DNA of 64,000 nt from CAVVYV01 sp963752585 (GTDB lineage: Bacteria; Actinomycetota; Thermoleophilia; Solirubrobacterales; 70-9): contig CAVVYV010000007.1 in NCBI GenBank assembly GCA_963752585.1, forward strand, positions 124,001 through 188,000, read 5' to 3'. The position numbers and the translations under genes are program-made. The notes below the pieces were generated by a model. It made no database searches, was not told where the DNA came from, and saw nothing but the letters and a program-made list of their open reading frames with translations. The stretch's first letter is position 1; each line of letters begins with the position of its first letter. This document shows positions 44,598-52,476 of this stretch, one piece after another.

Positions 44598-45002
44598 ATG
44601 CCGATCAGCAGGACCGAGGAGAGACGAAGCGCTACCGGCGAGTGCCGGAAGTGCCGGTCGTTCTGCGACAAGCTGATCGAGCCGAGCGGCTGCCTTGCGA
44701 TCGGCTGTCGCTACCTCTACAGCTACGAGGACGTTCGCACCGGCTCCCGCTACATGGGATGCATGAACAAGGTGTTCAGCGCCGAGATCGACCTCGACCT
44801 CTTCCTGCTCGCCGAGCGCGCCGGTGGCTACGGCGGAATCAAGATGACCGGCGAGCCGCTGCCGCAGTGCCAGTTCACAGTCGAGAAGGCCTACGAGGGC
44901 GAGGGCCCGGCGTACGAGTGCGTCAACAAGACGTTCTTCGACGCCAACCACCAGGGCGCCGAGTCGATCCGCGCCTTCGACCTTCGTAACGCGATCGGCT
45001 AG
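44598..45002 (+). CDS. Cysteine-rich conserved-looking hypothetical protein
   Basis: A 134-residue cytoplasmic protein, family not recognised. It has eight cysteines (16, 19, 23, 32, 37, 55, 91, 108), with ECRKCRSFC and SGCLAIGC spacing suggestive of zinc or Fe-S binding. No signal peptide or membrane span. The rest is a compact alpha/beta pattern (GSRYMGCMNKVFSAEIDLDLFLLAER). It stands alone after dnaE with its own leaderless-type promoter. Confidence 0.75.
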   Translation: MPISRTEERRSATGECRKCRSFCDKLIEPSGCLAIGCRYLYSYEDVRTGSRYMGCMNKVFSAEIDLDLFLLAERAGGYGGIKMTGEPLPQCQFTVEKAYEGEGPAYECVNKTFFDANHQGAESIRAFDLRNAIG

Positions 45003-45111
45003 CGCGGCAAGGCAGGCCGCCGGTTGCGCACCGTGTGGACCCACGCGGGGAGGCACCGACGCCCGGCCAAAACGGAGGCGCCGGTGCCGTTCCGTGGTCG
45101 TTTTCTGCGCC

Positions 45112-45633
45112 CTACTGCAAACAGATCGCCCAGGCTTGGATGTTGGTATTGCCGGTCCCACCGGCAGCGTTGATCGCAGTGGCGCGCCAGGTGTTGAAGC
45201 CCCCTCCTTGCCCTGGGGCGCCGCCGGCAGTGTCAGTCGCGGGCCGCGACGCGATTAGCGGGGTGTCCACTCCGGCCACGGGGTCGAAGTTGGCCCCGCC
45301 TCCGATCAGCTTCTCGCCGGCTGCGCACTGCGCGTGTGCCGACTGAAGCGTGGTGTTATCCGGCAGGGGCGTCGAGCCGAATCGGGTGACGACATTGCCG
45401 AGCTTCGCGCCGCTGACCGCCGAGTTGCCAAGCTTTGCCGTGGTCACGGCGAGATCGGCAAGCTTGGGAGTGGTAACAGCGCCGTTCTTGAGCTTCTTCG
45501 ACTTGATCGCCCCATTCGCGATCTGCTTCGCAGTGATCTTCTCGGCCGCCAGTGCGGTGCCGCCGGCCAAGACGCCGAAAACCGCGATCGTTGCCATTAC
45601 GTTCGAATAGGTGAGCTTCGGACGAACCTTCAT
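45112..45633 (-). CDS. Secreted protein: NGAVT/KL repeats plus one Cys/GGG module
   Basis: A 173-residue exported protein with signal segment MATIAVFGVLAGGTALA. Residues 32-80 contain imperfect 10-residue repeats (NGAIKSKKLK, NGAVTTPKLA, DLAVTTAKLG, NSAVSGAKLG), of the type found in beta-helical phage-tail or surface proteins. The C-terminal module opens AQCAAGEKLIGGGANFD and closes QAWAICLQ, matching the repeated module of the protein at 16994-18178. Function unknown; a surface location is likely. Confidence 0.75.
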   Translation of the reverse strand: MKVRPKLTYSNVMATIAVFGVLAGGTALAAEKITAKQIANGAIKSKKLKNGAVTTPKLADLAVTTAKLGNSAVSGAKLGNVVTRFGSTPLPDNTTLQSAHAQCAAGEKLIGGGANFDPVAGVDTPLIASRPATDTAGGAPGQGGGFNTWRATAINAAGGTGNTNIQAWAICLQ

Positions 45634-45765
45634 CTCATCCCCATTTCTCTTGCGTTTCGCAATGCAGCCCCGGGTCAGCCCGGTGGCGTCAACCCTACGG
45701 GCGCTCGCCTCACGGGGTCAAGGAGGCCAATCCCGGGCGGGGGGAGCATCGCGGCCCGGGGGCGA

Positions 45766-45771
45766 TAGGTT
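45766..45771 (+). promoter_or_regulatory. -10 box of a leaderless promoter
   Basis: TAGGTT lies 8 bases before GTG 45780. Confidence 0.4.
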
Positions 45772-45779
45772 GTGAACCC

Positions 45780-46223
45780 GTGCCGAATCGCCGTGAGACG
45801 AAGCGGAGGCTTGCCAGCGGGACGGCGAAGTACCTGATCAATCCCGTCGTCCGCGGGCTGTTTCGTCTCGGGCTTCCGGCCCCAGGGACTGCGATTCTGG
45901 AGACGACCGGCCGCAAGTCCGGGCGGCCGAGACGCAACCCGGTTACCAACGGCCTCGACGACGGCGTCTTCTGGATCGTCGCCGAGCACGGGCGCCGGGC
46001 TAGCTATGTCAGGAACATCGAGGCGAATCCCGATGTCCGGCTTCGCATCGGCCGACGATGGCGGAAGGGCACCGCCCGGCTTGTCCCCGACGATGATCCA
46101 CGAGAGCGACTGCGCTACATCGCCTCGAGGCGTCCGATCGCGAGGCTGAATACCGCGACCGTAAGCCTTATGCAGACGGATCCATTGACGATCCGGATCG
46201 AGCTGAATGGTCAGGAGCGGTAG
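45780..46223 (+). CDS. Deazaflavin (F420)-dependent nitroreductase-family protein
   Basis: A 147-residue split-barrel protein of the DUF385/Ddn group, which uses F420H2 to reduce quinones or nitro compounds. Family features: TAILETTGRKSGRPRRNPV, then WIVAEHGRRASYVRNIEANPDVRLRIGRRWRKGTARLVPDDD. Catalytic substrate is unknown. It gives a second F420-type protein in the window besides 8631-9056. Confidence 0.87.
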   Translation: MPNRRETKRRLASGTAKYLINPVVRGLFRLGLPAPGTAILETTGRKSGRPRRNPVTNGLDDGVFWIVAEHGRRASYVRNIEANPDVRLRIGRRWRKGTARLVPDDDPRERLRYIASRRPIARLNTATVSLMQTDPLTIRIELNGQER

Positions 46224-46292
46224 CCGCGAATCGCGCCTGCACGTCGCGCAAGGGAGCGGCGACCCTACGGTGCCGCCCGGCTATTGCTTCGC

Positions 46293-47168
46293 ATGGAAAG
46301 CGGCGAGGGCGTAACTGCCCGCGCCTCGGCTCGGGCGCAGGTCGCCGCCGTCCGTGATGATCCGAGCGCTCGTCTTGCGCTGATCGTCCGGACCTACCAT
46401 GGGCCCACGGGCCGCGCACCGCGGCACCTGCCTTTCCGGCGAGCGGCGCTCGCGTTCACGCGCTGGCAAGCTCAGCGTGGGCTGCTCAACCCGCTCGATG
46501 GGTCGCCACCAGGCAGCGTCTGGTGGCGGACGATGAACGAGGGATTGCTGCGGGACGGATGCGAATCGGTCGCCCTCGCCGGCGGCATGGCCGGCGAGCC
46601 CTCGTCGCGGCCCGTGCGGCTCTGGCTGGAGTTCATCGCAAGGCCGACGGCGGGCAATTGGTACCGAGCCCACAACGCGAGCATCGTGAGCGGCTATCTG
46701 GAGCACAGGGGGCTCGCCGACGAGGAGGGCATGCCCGAGCGCTTCTTCATGAACGTCGCGCTGGTCCGCGTCCTCTATGCCCACGCGCTCGTCGCCGCGC
46801 CGCGACTGGCGGTGGGGCGATTCGCGCCGCTCGGCCGCGTGCTTGGCGATCCCCGGTTGGGGATGGCCGGGGCCTTCCTCTCCCTCAGCCGCGTGCTCCC
46901 CAATCGCTATCCGCTCGAGGGCGACGTCGAGAGCTACCTCGCCGATGAGCAACGCCTCGGTCGGCTGCTCGACTACGCGGTGATCCTGCCGCGGCTGCAG
47001 CGCGTGTACGAGTGGTCCGCCGAGGAGCTGGGAGAACCGCGACTGCTCGAGCTGGTGCGTGAGGGCAATCCGATCTATGCCTGGCCCTACGAGGAACGAC
47101 ATGTGTGGCGTTCCCCGGAGATGCCGTTGGTTGGGCGAGTTCTTGAGCGCGCCACGCGGGCCCGGTGA
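46293..47168 (+). CDS. Hypothetical protein
   Basis: A 291-residue protein (a TTG three codons upstream is another start). No function recognised. It is soluble, Arg- and Trp-rich, with distinctive stretches IVRTYHGPTGRAPRHLPFRRAALAFTRWQAQRGLLNPLDGSPPGSVWWRTMNEGLLRDG, and a C-terminal helical part (NRYPLEGDVESYLADEQRLGRLLDY). No signal peptide. A TATTGC box 5 bases before ATG 46293 could give a leaderless transcript. Confidence 0.72.
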   Translation: MESGEGVTARASARAQVAAVRDDPSARLALIVRTYHGPTGRAPRHLPFRRAALAFTRWQAQRGLLNPLDGSPPGSVWWRTMNEGLLRDGCESVALAGGMAGEPSSRPVRLWLEFIARPTAGNWYRAHNASIVSGYLEHRGLADEEGMPERFFMNVALVRVLYAHALVAAPRLAVGRFAPLGRVLGDPRLGMAGAFLSLSRVLPNRYPLEGDVESYLADEQRLGRLLDYAVILPRLQRVYEWSAEELGEPRLLELVREGNPIYAWPYEERHVWRSPEMPLVGRVLERATRAR

Positions 47169-47208
47169 CCAGCCACTTCACGCCGTATGGCGGCCCTTCG
47201 CTTACCGC

Positions 47209-47667
47209 TCAGGCGCTCGGCAGCGACGAGCCGGCGAAGAAGAAGAACCAGACCTCGAAGGCGAGGACGGCGCCGACGACGCTGACCACCACGACTCTCT
47301 CGACCGCGCTGATCCCGTGCCGGCGGCGGACCTCGGTCTCGCGCTCGCCCCGCATGCTCCGCAGCCAGGGCGAGGTGTAACGCGCTTCCTGCGATCTGCC
47401 GGTCAGCTCGTCATAGCGCCCGTTGATCTGGGCGAGGACCCATGCGAGAACGAAGACCGTCGCCGCCAGGGTGACGATGACCGCGAACAGGGCGGTCATG
47501 CTCAACCGGTCCTGAGCCTGCTGCACCTGCGAGCCGACCCACACGGCGAGCAGCGGGGCGCCGGTCCAGATGTTGATCGAGGTGAGCGCGCTCCCGGCGA
47601 CCAGCGCGAGCCGCTGCAGCCTGTGCTTCTGCGACGCGTCTGCCTGTGTGGCAGCCTCGCTCGGCAT
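47209..47667 (-). CDS. Integral membrane protein, three predicted spans
   Basis: A 152-residue protein without a recognised family. Hydrophobic spans are at about 28-47 (TSINIWTGAPLLAVWVGSQV), 58-80 (MTALFAVIVTLAATVFVLAWVLA) and 124-145 (VVVVSVVGAVLAFEVWFFFF). A Trp-containing loop (RYTSPWLRSMRGERETEVRRRHG) between spans 2 and 3 faces the cytoplasm by the positive-inside rule. A GATAAT box 6 bases before the ATG lies inside the end of nfo. Confidence 0.75.
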   Translation of the reverse strand: MPSEAATQADASQKHRLQRLALVAGSALTSINIWTGAPLLAVWVGSQVQQAQDRLSMTALFAVIVTLAATVFVLAWVLAQINGRYDELTGRSQEARYTSPWLRSMRGERETEVRRRHGISAVERVVVVSVVGAVLAFEVWFFFFAGSSLPSA

Positions 47668-47674
47668 GGAGGGA

Positions 47675-48526
47675 TTATCGCTTGGTCGCCTCCCGCCAGA
47701 GCCGGCGGGTGAGGAGGACGTCCTTGCGGTCGGGCGCGTTTCCGTCCCGTCCCGTCTCCAGCACCGCCGGAAGCTTCTGGAGCCTCGGCTCGCCCAGGAA
47801 CGCGCGGAGGCCCTTCCGCCCGATCGTGCCCTTGCCGATCGCGGCGTGGCGATCGCGGTTCGAGCCGCGCGGGTCGCGGGCGTCGTTCACGTGCAGGACC
47901 TTGAGCTGCTTCAGGCCCACCTTGGCGTCGATCTCATCGACCAGGTCCTTCATCCCCTCTGGGGTGGCGACGTCGTAGCCGGTCGCATAGAGGTGGCAGG
48001 AGTCGATGCAGAGCCCCAGGCGCTTCGGGCCGCCGGTCATCTCGATCAGCTCCGCGGTCTCGTCGAAGTCGCGACCGAGCAGCTGCGGTGACCCGGCGGT
48101 GTTCTCGTAGATGATCGGGCAGGACTCGGTGCGGGCGAGCGCCTCCTTGATCAGCTTCACCGCGCGCTTGCGGGCGTTGACGCGTGTGTCGTCCTTGAGC
48201 GCGCCGGGATGGACGACGACCCCGAGCGCCCCGATTCCCTCGCCGACCCGAAGGGCGTGGGTGAGGGAGTCGAGCGACTTCCTTCGCATCTCCGGGTCCT
48301 TGGCTGCAGGGTTGATCAGGTAGATCATGTGGATCATCACGTCCTCGACCCTCGAGGCCTCCATCGCCTCGCGAAAGGCCGCGAAGTCCTCGTCCGAGTA
48401 GCGGGTCGGTCGCCACATCCGGGGACTCTGGTTGAAGATCTGGATCGCGTCGCAGCGGGCCTCCTCGGCGCGCTCGATCGCCTTGGAGAGGCCACCCCCT
48501 GTGGAAACATGGGCGCCGATCAGCAC
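47675..48526 (-). CDS. nfo: Endonuclease IV (AP endonuclease)
   Basis: Cuts DNA 5' to abasic sites in base-excision repair. The 283-residue TIM barrel keeps the metal-ligand motifs: LIGAHVSTGGGL, HPGALKDD, IYENTAGSPQLLG, GLCIDSCHLYATGYDV, VLHVNDARDPRGSNRDRHAAIGKG and LETGRDG. The GTG start sits one base from the divergent gltX start, so the promoters of both genes must lie inside each other's coding region. A 191-residue upstream extension in frame was rejected as a shadow of gltX. Confidence 0.93.
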   Translation of the reverse strand: MLIGAHVSTGGGLSKAIERAEEARCDAIQIFNQSPRMWRPTRYSDEDFAAFREAMEASRVEDVMIHMIYLINPAAKDPEMRRKSLDSLTHALRVGEGIGALGVVVHPGALKDDTRVNARKRAVKLIKEALARTESCPIIYENTAGSPQLLGRDFDETAELIEMTGGPKRLGLCIDSCHLYATGYDVATPEGMKDLVDEIDAKVGLKQLKVLHVNDARDPRGSNRDRHAAIGKGTIGRKGLRAFLGEPRLQKLPAVLETGRDGNAPDRKDVLLTRRLWREATKR

Positions 48527-48527
48527 C

Positions 48528-49912
48528 GTGAGCTCTGATTCATCAAGCCGTGTTCGAGTCCGCTTCGCGCCGTCACCGACGGGCGCCCTCCATATCGGTG
48601 GAGCGAGGACGGCACTGTACAACTGGCTCTTCGCCCGGGGTCGTGGGGGGAGCTGGTCCTCCGGATCGAGGACACCGACCGCGAGCGCTCCACGCCGGAG
48701 AACGTCGAGCAGATCCTCGATGCCCTCCGCTGGCTGGAGCTCGAATGGGACGAGGGGCCGCTGAGCCAGCATGAGCGGGCCGAGCGCCACCGCGAGCGGA
48801 TCGGTGAGCTGCTCGAGTCGGGCCGCGCCTACCGCGACCCGGCGACCGCCGACGACGTCCGGGCCTGGAAGGAGCGCCACGGCAAGGAGCGCGGCTACCG
48901 GGGCGAGCCCAGTGACGAGCCCGAGGCGGCGGTCCGGCTTCGGGTCCCGGACGAGGGAGACACCGTGGTCGACGACGAGATCCGCGGCGAGGTCCGCTTC
49001 CCCAACTCCAGCAGCGACGACTTCGTGATCGCCCGCGGCGACGGCTCCACCCTCTACAACTTCGCGGTCGCCGTCGACGACGCCGACATGGGGATCACCC
49101 ACGTGATCCGCGGCGACGACCACCTCTCGAACACCCCGAAGCAGCTCCTGGTGATGGAGGCGCTCGGGGTGGAGCCGCCCCGCTACGCCCACCTGCCGCT
49201 GCTCCACGGGCCCGACGGGAAGAAGCTCTCCAAGCGCCATGGCGCCGCCAGCGTCCAGGAGCTCCGCGAGCGCGGGTATCTGCCGGAGGCGGTGCGCAAC
49301 TACCTGGCGCTGCTCGGCTGGGGAACCGAGGACGACACCACCCTGATGAGCACCGATGAGCTGATCGAGCGCTTCCGGCTGGACCGGGTGGGCCGTGCGA
49401 GCGCGATCTTCGACGAGCAGAAGCTCCGCTGGATCAACGGCCGGTTCATGCGCGAGATGCCGCTCGACCGCTACACCGAGGCGGTCGGCTCCTACCTCGG
49501 CCGCGAGCCCGACGAGCGGCTGCGGGCGGCATGCGCGATCGCGCAGGAAAAGGCCCAGACCCTGGACGAGGTCTGGCCGCTGATCGGCTTCCTCTTCGAG
49601 GAGCCGGAGACCGACGAGAAGGCCTGGCGGAAGGTGATGGGCGACGGCGCCCTGCCGCTGCTCCAGGACTCGCTCGAGGCGCTCCGCGGAGTGGAGCAGT
49701 TCGAGCCCGAGCCGATCGAGGCGGCGCTCAGCCCGATCCTCGAGCGGCGCGAGCTGAAGCCGGGAAGGCTCTACCAGCCGATCCGGGTGGCGATCTCGGG
49801 CGGCTCGGTCTCCCCGGGGATCTTCGACTCCCTCGCCACCCTCGGCAAAGAGCGCTCTCTGGAGCGGATTGAGCGTGCGGTCGAGAGGTTGAAGGCCTCC
49901 GCTGAGAGCTAG
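48528..49912 (+). CDS. gltX: Glutamyl-tRNA synthetase, one frame break
   Basis: Class I synthetase, about 461 residues when joined. The GTG start gives VSSDSSSRVRVRFAPSPTGALHIGG (HIGH motif HIGG). After the G-run at about 48647 (one G missing) the frame changes and GELVLRIEDTDRERSTPEN continues. KLSKRHG is the KMSKS loop. The C-terminal helical domain follows. With gatCAB present, a non-discriminating enzyme that also charges tRNA-Gln is likely. Confidence 0.93.
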
Positions 49913-49922
49913 CCGCTGAGGC

Positions 49923-49932
49923 TAAACGTTTA
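49923..49932. promoter_or_regulatory. Palindrome TAAACGTTTA upstream of the HDOD-LuxR gene
   Basis: A perfect 10-base palindrome 26 bases before ATG 49958, followed by GATAAA as a possible -10. It could be a LuxR-type autoregulatory site. Confidence 0.35.
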
Positions 49933-49957
49933 TGGGGAGGCTGCCGATAAATCACGC

Positions 49958-51016
49958 ATGGCTACGGCAGCCACCTCGCGCGCACGCAGCGAGCAACAGG
50001 CCCCTCGCGGAGAGGGCCGTGGGCGCGTTCTCGCGGCCGCCTTCGAGGAGGCTGAGCGCCAGCCGACCCTGATCGAGTCACGCGACCAGGCTCTCGAGCT
50101 CGTCGCCCGCGGCGCCCCTCCCCACGATGTCGCCTCGGTGGTCGAGGCCGACGTCGGGCTCACCAGCGCGGTCGTCCGCGCCGCCGGCCAGCTTCAGGGC
50201 GGCGGGCGGATCAGGAGCGTGCCCGACGCGGTCGAGCGCCTCGGCCCCGGTGCGGTCGAGGCCGTGCTTCGTGCCGCCCCCACCTACAACCTCTTCAACG
50301 GCGACGGTAGGCTCGCCCTTCAGCCCGACCGCTTCCGCCTCCACGCTCTCTCGGTGCAGCGCTGCGCCGACCGGGTGGCGGAGACGACCGGGATCGGCGA
50401 CCGCGACGAGCTCGCGCTCGCCTCGATCCTGCACGACATCGGCCGCCCGGTCCTCGCTCGCCTCCACCCGGGCTACGCCGAGCGCTTCGATCGCCGAGGG
50501 GCGACCCCGGACGACCGGATCGCCGAGGAGCGCCGCGAGCTCGGGATCGACCACGCCCTGGTCGGAGGGGTGCTGACTCGCCGTTGGGGGGTCCACGCCC
50601 GGATCGCGGAGGCGATCGAGCGGCATCACTCCCAGCAGGCGGAGGAGATGGCGGCTGTGATCCGAGTCTCGGACATGGTCGCCGCCCACATCGAGGATTG
50701 CCCGGTCAGCACCGAAAGTCTCCTCGAGGCCGCGAGCGCCTGCGGGATCGACGAGGAGGGGATCCGGCAGATCCTGTTCGAGCTTCCCCAGGGCAAGGGT
50801 GCCCGCCGCCGGGCGACCGGGCCGTGCCCGCTCTCGACCCGGGAGCTGGACGTCCTCCGCCGGCTCGCCGAGGGCAAGGTCTACAAGCAGATCGCCCAGG
50901 AGCTGGACCTGTCGGCGAGCACCGTGCGCAGCCATCTGCACAACGTCTACGGCAAGCTCGGCGCGCTGGACCGCGCTCAGGCCGTGCTGATGGCTACTGA
51001 GCAGGGCTGGATCTAA
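49958..51016 (+). CDS. HDOD/HD-domain protein fused to a LuxR-type HTH
   Basis: A 352-residue regulator. Residues about 30-270 form an HDOD-like domain (LTSAVVRAAGQLQGGGRIRSVPDAVERLGPGAVEAVL). It contains an HD signature LASILHDIGRPVL plus DHALVGGVLTRRWGV and AIERHHS, so the metal-binding histidines and aspartate may be kept. Residues about 290-352 are a GerE/LuxR helix-turn-helix (LSTRELDVLRRLAEGKVYKQIAQELDLSASTVRSHLHNVYGKL). It is a one-component regulator, possibly sensing a nucleotide. It overlaps the convergent vanZ-like gene by 23 bases. Confidence 0.87.
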   Translation: MATAATSRARSEQQAPRGEGRGRVLAAAFEEAERQPTLIESRDQALELVARGAPPHDVASVVEADVGLTSAVVRAAGQLQGGGRIRSVPDAVERLGPGAVEAVLRAAPTYNLFNGDGRLALQPDRFRLHALSVQRCADRVAETTGIGDRDELALASILHDIGRPVLARLHPGYAERFDRRGATPDDRIAEERRELGIDHALVGGVLTRRWGVHARIAEAIERHHSQQAEEMAAVIRVSDMVAAHIEDCPVSTESLLEAASACGIDEEGIRQILFELPQGKGARRRATGPCPLSTRELDVLRRLAEGKVYKQIAQELDLSASTVRSHLHNVYGKLGALDRAQAVLMATEQGWI

Positions 51017-51383
51017 GCCTCTCCCTGGACCGCGTCGACCTGATCAAGAGGTAGGCGAGGGTGATGCCGATCGCGTCGATCGCGACGTCGACCGGGGAGC
51101 CATGGCGGGTGTTGACCTGGCTCTGGTGGAACTCGTCGGTGACGGCGTAGGCGAGCGAGATCGCTGCGGCGATCTTCAGTGGGCGTCGGACGGTGCCGGC
51201 GAGCGCCCAGGCCCAGAGCGCGGTCAGGGCGGCATAGCCGCCGACGTGCCCGAGCTTCCTGATCACCACCATCCACCAGGTCTGGTCCGGGTCCGCCGGC
51301 TGGGCGGAGAGGTAGAAGATCGCGCCCATCAGCGCCAGCGGCGCGAGGGCACGCAGCAGCACCGGTCGGCTCGACGCGCTCAC
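50994..51383 (-). CDS. VanZ-family membrane protein
   Basis: A 129-residue membrane protein with four hydrophobic segments. It shows the VanZ pattern: IFYLSAQP near the first span, RKLGHVGGYAALTALW, and AYAVTDEFHQSQVNTRHGSPVDVAIDAIGITLAYLL. The family is linked to teicoplanin resistance and envelope functions, but most members are unassigned. A CACAAT box lies 6 bases before the GTG, again a leaderless arrangement. Confidence 0.85.
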   Translation of the reverse strand: MSASSRPVLLRALAPLALMGAIFYLSAQPADPDQTWWMVVIRKLGHVGGYAALTALWAWALAGTVRRPLKIAAAISLAYAVTDEFHQSQVNTRHGSPVDVAIDAIGITLAYLLIRSTRSRERLRSSPAQ

Positions 51384-51427
51384 GGGCTCATTGTGAGGCG
51401 CCTTGCCCCCGGGCGACGTCGATCGAG

Positions 51428-51433
51428 TAAAAG
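51428..51433 (+). promoter_or_regulatory. -10 box of a leaderless promoter (Rrf2 gene)
   Basis: TAAAAG ends 7 bases before GTG 51441. Confidence 0.4.
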
Positions 51434-51440
51434 GGGTGTC

Positions 51441-51839
51441 GTGATCTCGGTCACCTCGAAGTCGCGGTACGCGGTGGTGGCGCTGGCGGAGCTGGCGCGC
51501 GCGGGACAGACCCCGATGCCGATCGGCCAGGTCGCCGAGCGCCGTCGGATCCCGGTTCAGTTCCTGGAGCAGCTCTTCTCGACCCTCCGCCGCGCCGGGA
51601 TCCTGGTCAGCCACCGCGGGGCGAAGGGCGGCTACACGCTCGCCCGGCCCCCCGAGGAGATCACCGTCCTCGAGGTGGTCCAGGCGCTCGACGGTGTCGT
51701 CGGCGAGGAGGGCAAGGAGGCCGGCGGGATCTGGGAGGAGGGGGTGGAGGCGCTCCGGAGCACCTTCCGGGCCACCTCGATCGCCGACATCGCCCGCCGT
51801 GAGGCCGACGAGGTCGGCACCGGCATGTACCACATCTAG
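51441..51839 (+). CDS. Rrf2-family regulator, CymR-like
   Basis: A 132-residue winged-helix repressor with the Rrf2 pattern SKSRYAVVALAELAR, the recognition region IPVQFLEQLFSTLRRAGILVSHRGAKGGYTLARPPEEITVLEVVQAL. It has no cysteine at all, so it cannot bind an Fe-S cluster as IscR or NsrR do. Rrf2 proteins without cluster cysteines next to cysK/cysE resemble CymR, which represses cysteine genes together with CysK. The following gene overlaps its stop (TAGTG), and cysK and cysE come next. Confidence 0.87.
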   Translation: MISVTSKSRYAVVALAELARAGQTPMPIGQVAERRRIPVQFLEQLFSTLRRAGILVSHRGAKGGYTLARPPEEITVLEVVQALDGVVGEEGKEAGGIWEEGVEALRSTFRATSIADIARREADEVGTGMYHI

Positions 51840-52423
51840 TGACCGAGCTGGGTGAGCTGCCGGCCCCGCGTAGGGGCGCCCGGGCCGGTTATTACCCGGA
51901 TCCCCTCGGAGGCCGTCACGCCCGCTGGTGGGATGGGCAGGCCTGGACCCTGACCGTCGGCCCGCTGGTTCCCGCGGACGCGCCCCGGAACAGGGCACTG
52001 GCGCCGCCGAAGAAGGTCTGCCCCCACTGCGGGACCGAATCGGAGACGTTCGCGGGCAACTGCCCGAACTGCGGCCGCGGCTACACCCGGACCTCCCCCT
52101 GGAAGATCGCGGCGATCGCCGCCGGGGCGCTGCTCGTCACTGTCGGTGGCTGTGGTGGGTGCGCCTCGCCCTGGTCAGCCCGGGATGCTACGGAGAACTC
52201 GATCAGTCGAGACGAGTACGACAACCTCGAGCTGGGCACCACAAAGGCGGCCGTCGAATCGAAGCTCGGGGAGCCCTTTGCCGAACGGCGCGGCAACGGA
52301 CAAACCTGCCTCTATTACGCGGAAGACCAGGCGTTCAGTGACACCGATTTCGAGCTCTGCTTCCGGGGCGGTGGTTTGGTGCATAAGTTCGAGTACGACG
52401 AGTCGGACCAGAAGTCGGAGTGA
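51839..52423 (+). CDS. DUF2510/zinc-ribbon membrane protein with BamE/SmpA-like tail
   Basis: A 194-residue protein built of four parts. A DUF2510 motif (AGYYPDPLGGRHARWWDGQAWT) is at residues 17-38. A zinc ribbon with CPHCG and CPNCG spaced 13 residues apart follows at 61-80. A membrane span (IAAIAAGALLVTVGGCGGCA) is next. The C-terminal segment (SRDEYDNLELGTTKAAVESKLGEPFAER) resembles the helical start of BamE/SmpA-like domains. The N-terminus is probably cytoplasmic and the tail outside. The GTG overlaps the stop of the Rrf2 gene. Function unknown. Confidence 0.78.
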   Translation: MTELGELPAPRRGARAGYYPDPLGGRHARWWDGQAWTLTVGPLVPADAPRNRALAPPKKVCPHCGTESETFAGNCPNCGRGYTRTSPWKIAAIAAGALLVTVGGCGGCASPWSARDATENSISRDEYDNLELGTTKAAVESKLGEPFAERRGNGQTCLYYAEDQAFSDTDFELCFRGGGLVHKFEYDESDQKSE

Positions 52424-52464
52424 GGGCGGCAAGCGCAATCACCCGAAAGCTGACCGACTTCTAG

Positions 52465-52470
52465 TACTTT
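52465..52470 (+). promoter_or_regulatory. -10 box of a leaderless promoter (cysK)
   Basis: TACTTT ends 6 bases before ATG 52477. Confidence 0.4.
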
Positions 52471-52476
52471 GGATCG

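Noticed and set aside
48526..49240. A long N-terminal extension of nfo
   Set aside because: The in-frame extension lies antisense to conserved gltX sequence and has no family match; the GTG before LIGAHVSTGG is the proper start.
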